The notes beneath the pieces were generated by a model. It did no database searches, was not told the origin of the DNA, and saw nothing but the letters and a program-made list of their open reading frames with translations. Shown piece after piece: positions 59,401-64,000 of a DNA stretch of 64,000 bases. The DNA lies in NCBI GenBank assembly GCA_024516035.1, contig JAMCCL010000148.1:1-64000 (forward strand), given 5' to 3'. The position numbers were made by a program, and so were the translations under genes. How positions within the stretch are numbered: position 1 is the first letter of the stretch; each line of letters opens with the position of its first letter. Source of the DNA: Bactericera cockerelli (taxonomy: Eukaryota; Arthropoda; Insecta; Hemiptera; Triozidae).

Positions 59401-60706
59401 AAACAGAATATACGAAATGTTCATTAGCAGGAAAATTTGTTTTTTTTTTGTGGCCTCGTCTTGGACGCGCGAGGTGACCCGCTTGTCTTGCTTTAAATTT
59501 GGACCTCGCTATCAGGAGCCCAGTGGGTACTGCATTGTTAACAGCTAATCTCTCTCTGCCATAAATATTTCAGATTTCTATACCTATAATCAATTGATGG
59601 TACCTTCTGTGTTCATGTACAGGGTCGTTCCAAATAATGTAGAAATATAATTGATACTTCAGGTTCCTTAGGTAAAATGAGAAAAATAAAGAAATACAAT
59701 TTTGCAATTCTTTTTCATTTTATTCCAAAATTCTTGCTACTTTAGACAGCACTTGAAATTGAAAGTAATGTTAACTTAGACAGTGTTTGATGATAGCTAA
59801 GTACTTCGTACATTAATTACCATTTCGAAAGAGGCAACATAGCAGGTCCCTGATTCAAAACCATACTGTGTGTATTCGTATTTTTGCACAAAGTAATAGA
59901 TAGGTAATATCTACAAGTGTGCTCGGTTCATTAGCAGGTAACTAATAACCACTTGCTTGTATGTAGGTATTGTAGGTACTTGTGTTAAGTACCTACATAC
60001 ATGGATGATATTTAGTCTCTACTGCTCCATGCACTTGAGTACACATGTGCCGCTTATATTTCATTGTCAGACTGTTATTGTTGAGTACCTACAACCAGTA
60101 GAACACACTCGCGATTTTATTTTTGTTCCTTTTCATCCTAGTTTTTTCACTGTCATCATAACTATTATATTAACTCACAAATAATTAAGAGAAGTGATTG
60201 TTTTTCCGAACCATTTTGTTTTTTGCTTTCACAATCACTTGAACGTGCAGTTTTTTTGTTGTTGTTTTCGTGTTACTGGGATACGTTGTTGTATTAACTG
60301 GTTAGGTTTGACGCGTCCAGCTCTGGATTGGAAAGTTGGCGGCGCAGTTGGTGAGTCTAGGTGTGCTTTCCTTGGTGGAAATACTAGAGAGAAGACAAAG
60401 AGACTAATTCTTATGCTTAACAGAAGTATATTTCTGATCCAAAACCATATTTTGTGAGTTCATTCCTTAAGAGCGGCCATGTTCCTGTGTGTTTGTACGA
60501 CCACAAGTAATGGATCCTGTCTATATTTTTTCCATTCACAAAGGAAAGTTTTTGCCGTTCTTCCAATTAGTTGAATGTGAGCGTTTAGAGATGAGTGTCC
60601 TTCGCGCTGGGACCAAATACATAGCGCATTCGTCACATAATAGTCGCGTAAATTATATAAATACAATTTATATAAACCACTTTTTTTTGTATAATTCGTG
60701 TTCCAG
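59401..60706. other. Intron 8, last part
   Basis: AT-rich, no exon. A lone TACAGGGTCGTTCC (59618) looks like one end of another mariner-type element. Confidence 0.5.
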
Positions 60707-61222
60707 GCTCCCCCTCCAGCTGCAGCTCCAACAGCTCGAGCATCGCTAGTCAGATCCTCCCTCCCCCCCTCCAGGCCCCGCCCCCCATGCTCGATGAGCC
60801 CGCCTCCCTCCCGCCCGCCCTCTCCTCCTCCTCCCTACCCCTCCTCTCCCCCACTCCCAGGAGCCCGCCTCCATGCCTCCCTCTTCTCCTCCTCCCCAGA
60901 CAGCCCCCCCTACTTCCTCGTCAAGGACACCGACGACCCTTACAAAGCCAGCATGGACCTGAGCCAATCCAAGTGCTACCCCAACTCCAGTGATCCCTAC
61001 AAAGCAAGTATGGATTTGAGGCAGTCTAAAGGCTATCCCAATTCTAGTGATCCCTACAAAGCGTGTATGGACCTGAGCCAGTCCAAGTCCTATCCCGACC
61101 CTAGTCCGCCCCTGTACCAGGACGCAGAGCCCTCGTCCATGCCGCCCCTGGGGTGTGAGTCATTCGCCCACGGGAACCCCTCCTACCAGTCCACCATTCC
61201 TGTCTCTTCCAAGAAGCTGGAG
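60707..61222 (+). CDS. E9: Ser/Pro-rich linker with a three-copy 19-residue repeat
   Basis: Acceptor TTCCAG at 60706, donor GTAAGT at 61223. The 3-prime half is clearly coding: PPYFLVKDTDDPYKASMDLS, then three 57-nt copies of DPYKASMDLSQSK-YPNSS from 60939, then QDAEPSSMPPLGCESFAHGN and KKLE. The 5-prime half (60707-60899) is extremely C-rich and open in two frames. The frame set by the first E8 donor reads GSPSSCSSNSSSIASQ but stops at 60993; the frame that reaches the repeats is set by a phase-0 donor. Possible explanations are use of the fifth E8 donor, use of an alternative acceptor before 60900 (CCTCCCCAG, phase-compatible with the first donor), or indels in C runs. The function is unknown; the repeat offers regularly spaced tyrosines and serines. 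Confidence 0.75.
60936..61109 (+). repeat. Coding tandem repeat, 57 nt x 3
   Basis: Three consecutive 57-base units encode DPYKASMDLSQSK-YPNSS variants. Copies 1 and 2 differ at about 14 codons, 12 of them synonymous. That pattern indicates an old duplication kept under selection on the protein. Confidence 0.9.
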
Positions 61223-61225
61223 GTA

Positions 61226-61362
61226 AGTTATCATATTCCTGTCAATCTCACTCGTGATATCACAACTATTTTTTGCTTTAACTTGGGTCTTAAACAACTG
61301 AAATCCAGATTACAAGTCTGCCGCCTTATCGATCAAGCTACTGAGGTCGGCTGTACGTTAAA
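61226..61362 (-). mobile_element. SINE family 2 abutting the E9 donor
   Basis: Begins TTATCATAT, the 3-prime end of family 2, within about five bases of the E9 GTAAG donor, and ends CTACTGAGGTCGGC. Confidence 0.8.
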
Positions 61363-61863
61363 AATTATTTCTGACCCAAGATTAAACAGTCTAGCAGATC
61401 TAGCTAGAACGCAGATTTGTCTAGGAAGCAGGAACTAGTAAGTTCAAAATAATACACTAACAAGGCTACAAAGCGGCAAATGACTAAACATATTTTCCGT
61501 TAAAAAATTACTTACCAACCCAGTTTGAGACCATCTATGCAATGATCATTATTACCATTACAACAAGACTGACTCTTAAAATTATTCATTGTTAGTTTTT
61601 TGTTGAATTTTTCCTCCTTAGTTATCTTTTCTTTACAATGTTCACTTCATTTTACGTATTTAATTTTTCCTTTGTCTCACGTTCTCTTGTTCTCTACTTT
61701 TGTTCTTAATTTTCATTATGTTCCTTCCACTGTACCTTGCTTGTTAAACAGATTGAGTCATGCTGGGGCATAATTTCCGTACTTGTGCCCTTTTTAAACT
61801 GATTGAAATTGGTAATTTTATCTTCACACAGCGGAATTTCTAGTATGTATTTTTTTTTTATGG

Positions 61864-61977
61864 TAGCATTTGTATTTATTTAAATATAAAACAGCTCTTC
61901 GAAACGCAAGCCATCAGGAATAGCATTTGTATTTATTTAAATATAAAACAGCTCTTCGAAACGCAAGCCATCAGGAA
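61864..61977 (+). repeat. Perfect 57-bp tandem duplication
   Basis: Two identical units starting TAGCATTTGTATTTATTTAA in intron 9. Confidence 0.95.
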
Positions 61978-62416
61978 TAGTGCCCATAATGCTCACAGCA
62001 TTTCCTCGTTGAATGGCGATTGATATTTTTTGGATTAAGAAGCTTTTGGAACGTTGATCGCCATTCAAACGAGATAGTTTTATCGCCAATCTTCTTTAAG
62101 TTATTATCTTATACCCACACATGGGTTGAACCCGTAAATTTGTATAAAAAAAAATACTTGACTAGCATCCCAAACATTCAAATAGCATTATTGTACTTGG
62201 TGATTTATATTCACATTATTACCTACCTATAGTTTTTGAAAAAAGTTTTTCGATACTGCTTAGGATAAATTAATATATTTAATAAAAATACTTAGAAAAT
62301 AATAGAATACCGCCTAATACAAACACTTGTATGACTAATACACAGGTACATGATATCTAAAAATATCAGTAATTGTGTTCGTGTTTTTTAAACTAATCTT
62401 TTACATTTAATTTCAG

Positions 62417-62601
62417 GCCAAACTAGAAAACGGAGGGGCGTCGATCCCAGACCTGCCCGCCATGTTGTCCCGCCCCCCGTGGAGAGCAGCAAGGGTCTGC
62501 TCAAGTGGAAGGGCGTGGTCTTCTCCCCGGACGAGTCAGGCGCCCAGATGGATAGCATCAAGCCGCCCCTGGCCTTCTCCGTCAGTTCGGATGGGGATGA
62601 T
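62417..62601 (+). CDS. E10: linker exon with one-base frame break
   Basis: Acceptor TTTCAG, donor GTAAGT at 62602. It starts AKLENGGASIPDLPAMLSRP in phase 0 with E9. As assembled, the next frame would be Arg/Ser/Trp-rich and unlike a protein. If the six-C run near 62471 had one more C, the reading becomes VESSKGLLKWKGVVFSPDES, then QMDSIKPPLAFSVSSDGDD up to the donor, in phase 0. The length of 185 (186 expected) repeats the E4 situation. KWKGVVFSPDE looks like conserved protein, but I do not recognise the domain. Downstream exons lie beyond the window. Confidence 0.7.
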
Positions 62602-62721
62602 GTAAGTGGGGCTCAGGGCTGGATACCAATAAATTTTGTTTCGACTGTGAGAGTAAAAGTCACTTTTTGCTCTTTTTCTTGCTGAGTAAACAGAAAAGTA
62701 CAGAAGTACTTAATAGAATAA

Positions 62722-62863
62722 GGGTAGGGTGGAAGAGATTGCCATAGGCAATAACCCCGCCCTTTAGTTAGGACATATGTATATATTTTATTTATTTTTT
62801 TCTTGTTTATATTATTAATACTGTCAATTTTATATTTAATTTTTACCATTGTTTGTCTGTATA
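62722..62863 (+). mobile_element. LINE 3-prime end cut by mariner-type copy 3
   Basis: GGTGGAAGAGATTGCCATAG to TTTGTCTGTATA, then the TIR element. It lies about 120 bases after the E10 donor. Confidence 0.75.
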
Positions 62864-64000
62864 CAGGGTGGACCAAAAAAACGTTTACACCCGTTAATGG
62901 TAGATTACTGACGACATTTCAAGCCCGGATCTGCAATCCGTTTTTTCGAATTCGCCTTTATAACTGCACAAAGTGATTTTTTGCAACTTTCTGAAAAAGT
63001 TCGACTTTGGCTTATTCTTCAGGTCAGTACTTCTTTCCTGTTTAAGATGAGTTGATTCTGTACAATTCTGCAGAAGGACAACAAATTTTTTTATGTTTCT
63101 AGTTACACTACTTTGTTTTTTACGGTTTGGTTTGTCATATTTTACACCTGAACAGAAAAAAACACACGAAAAAACTTTTTTACTGAATAAAACACTCGAC
63201 ATTTGTCCGAACAAATTTTGGCACAGACACGGGCAAGTTTGATAAAAGTTGGCGGCCGCCCCGAGGATGCTAAAAAATAATTTTACGATTTTTTTATCAC
63301 GTGATCTTATGGGAAAAATTATTAGATGTTTGCCAAAAACTCTTCAAAAATCCTAAGAGTCTTCTAGCTGTAGACTGTGTAAGGACGTCTTGTATTATTT
63401 ACAAAAATTGTTTACGTTGCTTTTTTTGAATACCGCGGTCTCACATGCCTTCATCAGCCAGTTTAGGAAAGTTCAAATGATAATTTTCGTGCTTTTCAGA
63501 TTGTCAGTGGTGTTAGCTAGATGTGATAGTGCTAAGAGTGTTAGTCGCATGACCGAGGTTCAACTCTCGGCGGTCAATATTATTTTAATTATCAAAAAAA
63601 TCTGATGGAATATTTTATTCATACCTGTATCTGACCTGTTGTAACACCAACAACTTATGGTTTTTTTGGGGGTAATACCATCTGTAAATTGAGTTATATC
63701 AGATACTATTGGTATCACAATACACATAATTATTATTCATGTAAGCCCCTGAGAGGACTGCCTTGATAATGTAAGGATGGTTTTTTCTCATGTTTCCCTA
63801 CGAGAGAAAAAAAAAAACTAACGAATTTTCCAAACGAAATAGATGTTATGAAATGAAGCCAGGTAAATATGTAGATAGGTTCTTCTATCATAAACAATAC
63901 TACTTAAAGAACAAATATTTACTAATTGCCAGCTCTTAATAGAAATCTTGAAAAAAAAAACAAGATAATATTTTGTAAAATTAATAAACTTTTGCAGTCT
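62864..64000 (+). mobile_element. Mariner-type TIR element, copy 3 (continues past window)
   Basis: Starts CAGGGTGGACCAAAAAAACG after TA; parallel to the left half of copy 2, including the tRNA-like stretch at 63530-63582. Confidence 0.85.

Noticed and set aside
60787..60993. Pro/Leu-rich frame inside E9 as the true product
   Set aside because: It is open only because the stretch is C-rich, and it ends in the middle of the conserved 57-nt repeats. It may still be translated if donors 1-4 of E8 are used, which is noted as a finding.

Overview
This window reads as nuclear DNA of an animal, most likely an arthropod (inference; I cannot name the species). GC-rich exons with GT/AG splice sites sit in long AT-rich introns. 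The introns are packed with tRNA-derived and 5S rRNA-derived SINEs, inverted-repeat DNA transposons, LINE tails, minisatellites and long pyrimidine tracts. Nothing looks prokaryotic.

One protein-coding gene dominates. It lies on the + strand, and I can follow ten phase-compatible exons from 19814 to 62601: E1 19814-20045, E2 21991-22355, E3 36625-36827, E4 37508-37692, E5 42964-43116, E6 50098-50261, E7 51497-51624, E8 53501-53611 or further, E9 60707-61222, E10 62417-62601. The gene is open at both ends of the window. E3+E4 encode one PDZ domain and E5+E6 a second. In order and motif content the pair resembles PDZ3 and PDZ4 of the PTPN13 (PTP-BL) / FRMPD2 group. No FERM or phosphatase domain lies in the window, so the family call is a reasoned guess. 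E4 and E10 each need one extra C in a C run to stay open, and E9 has a frame conflict. These could be base-calling errors or real lesions.

The most unusual feature is that the 3-prime ends of three exons of this gene (E1, E3, E8), each with its 5-prime splice site, have been amplified in tandem. E1 has 11 copies of an AACAG|GTGGGT donor, most of them followed by TGCATG, the RBFOX-type motif. E3 has a 153-bp duplication. E8 has five 74-78-bp copies fused to what looks like a piece of SINE. At E8 the choice of donor sets the reading frame of E9: only the fifth donor opens all of E9 as assembled.

Layout. 1-1660: SINE and pyrimidine tract. 1663-8600: a large set of interlocked inverted repeats with TTAA at the ends of the outer pair. 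8.5-15 kb: small TIR elements, SINEs, a 33-bp minisatellite and a CRE/AP-1 cluster. 15.36-17.77 kb: a 47-bp satellite of about 50 copies. 19.8-22.4 kb: E1 and E2. 22.4-36.6 kb: one intron with a 32-bp pyrimidine minisatellite, a 7-copy CRE array and, on the minus strand, an R2-like non-LTR retrotransposon with a restriction-like endonuclease. 36.6-62.6 kb: E3-E10, with mariner-type elements (38666-40985, 56631-59137, 62864 to the end), a hAT-type MITE, a TTAA-flanked palindrome MITE next to E7, and a MITE nested in a LINE tail next to E8.
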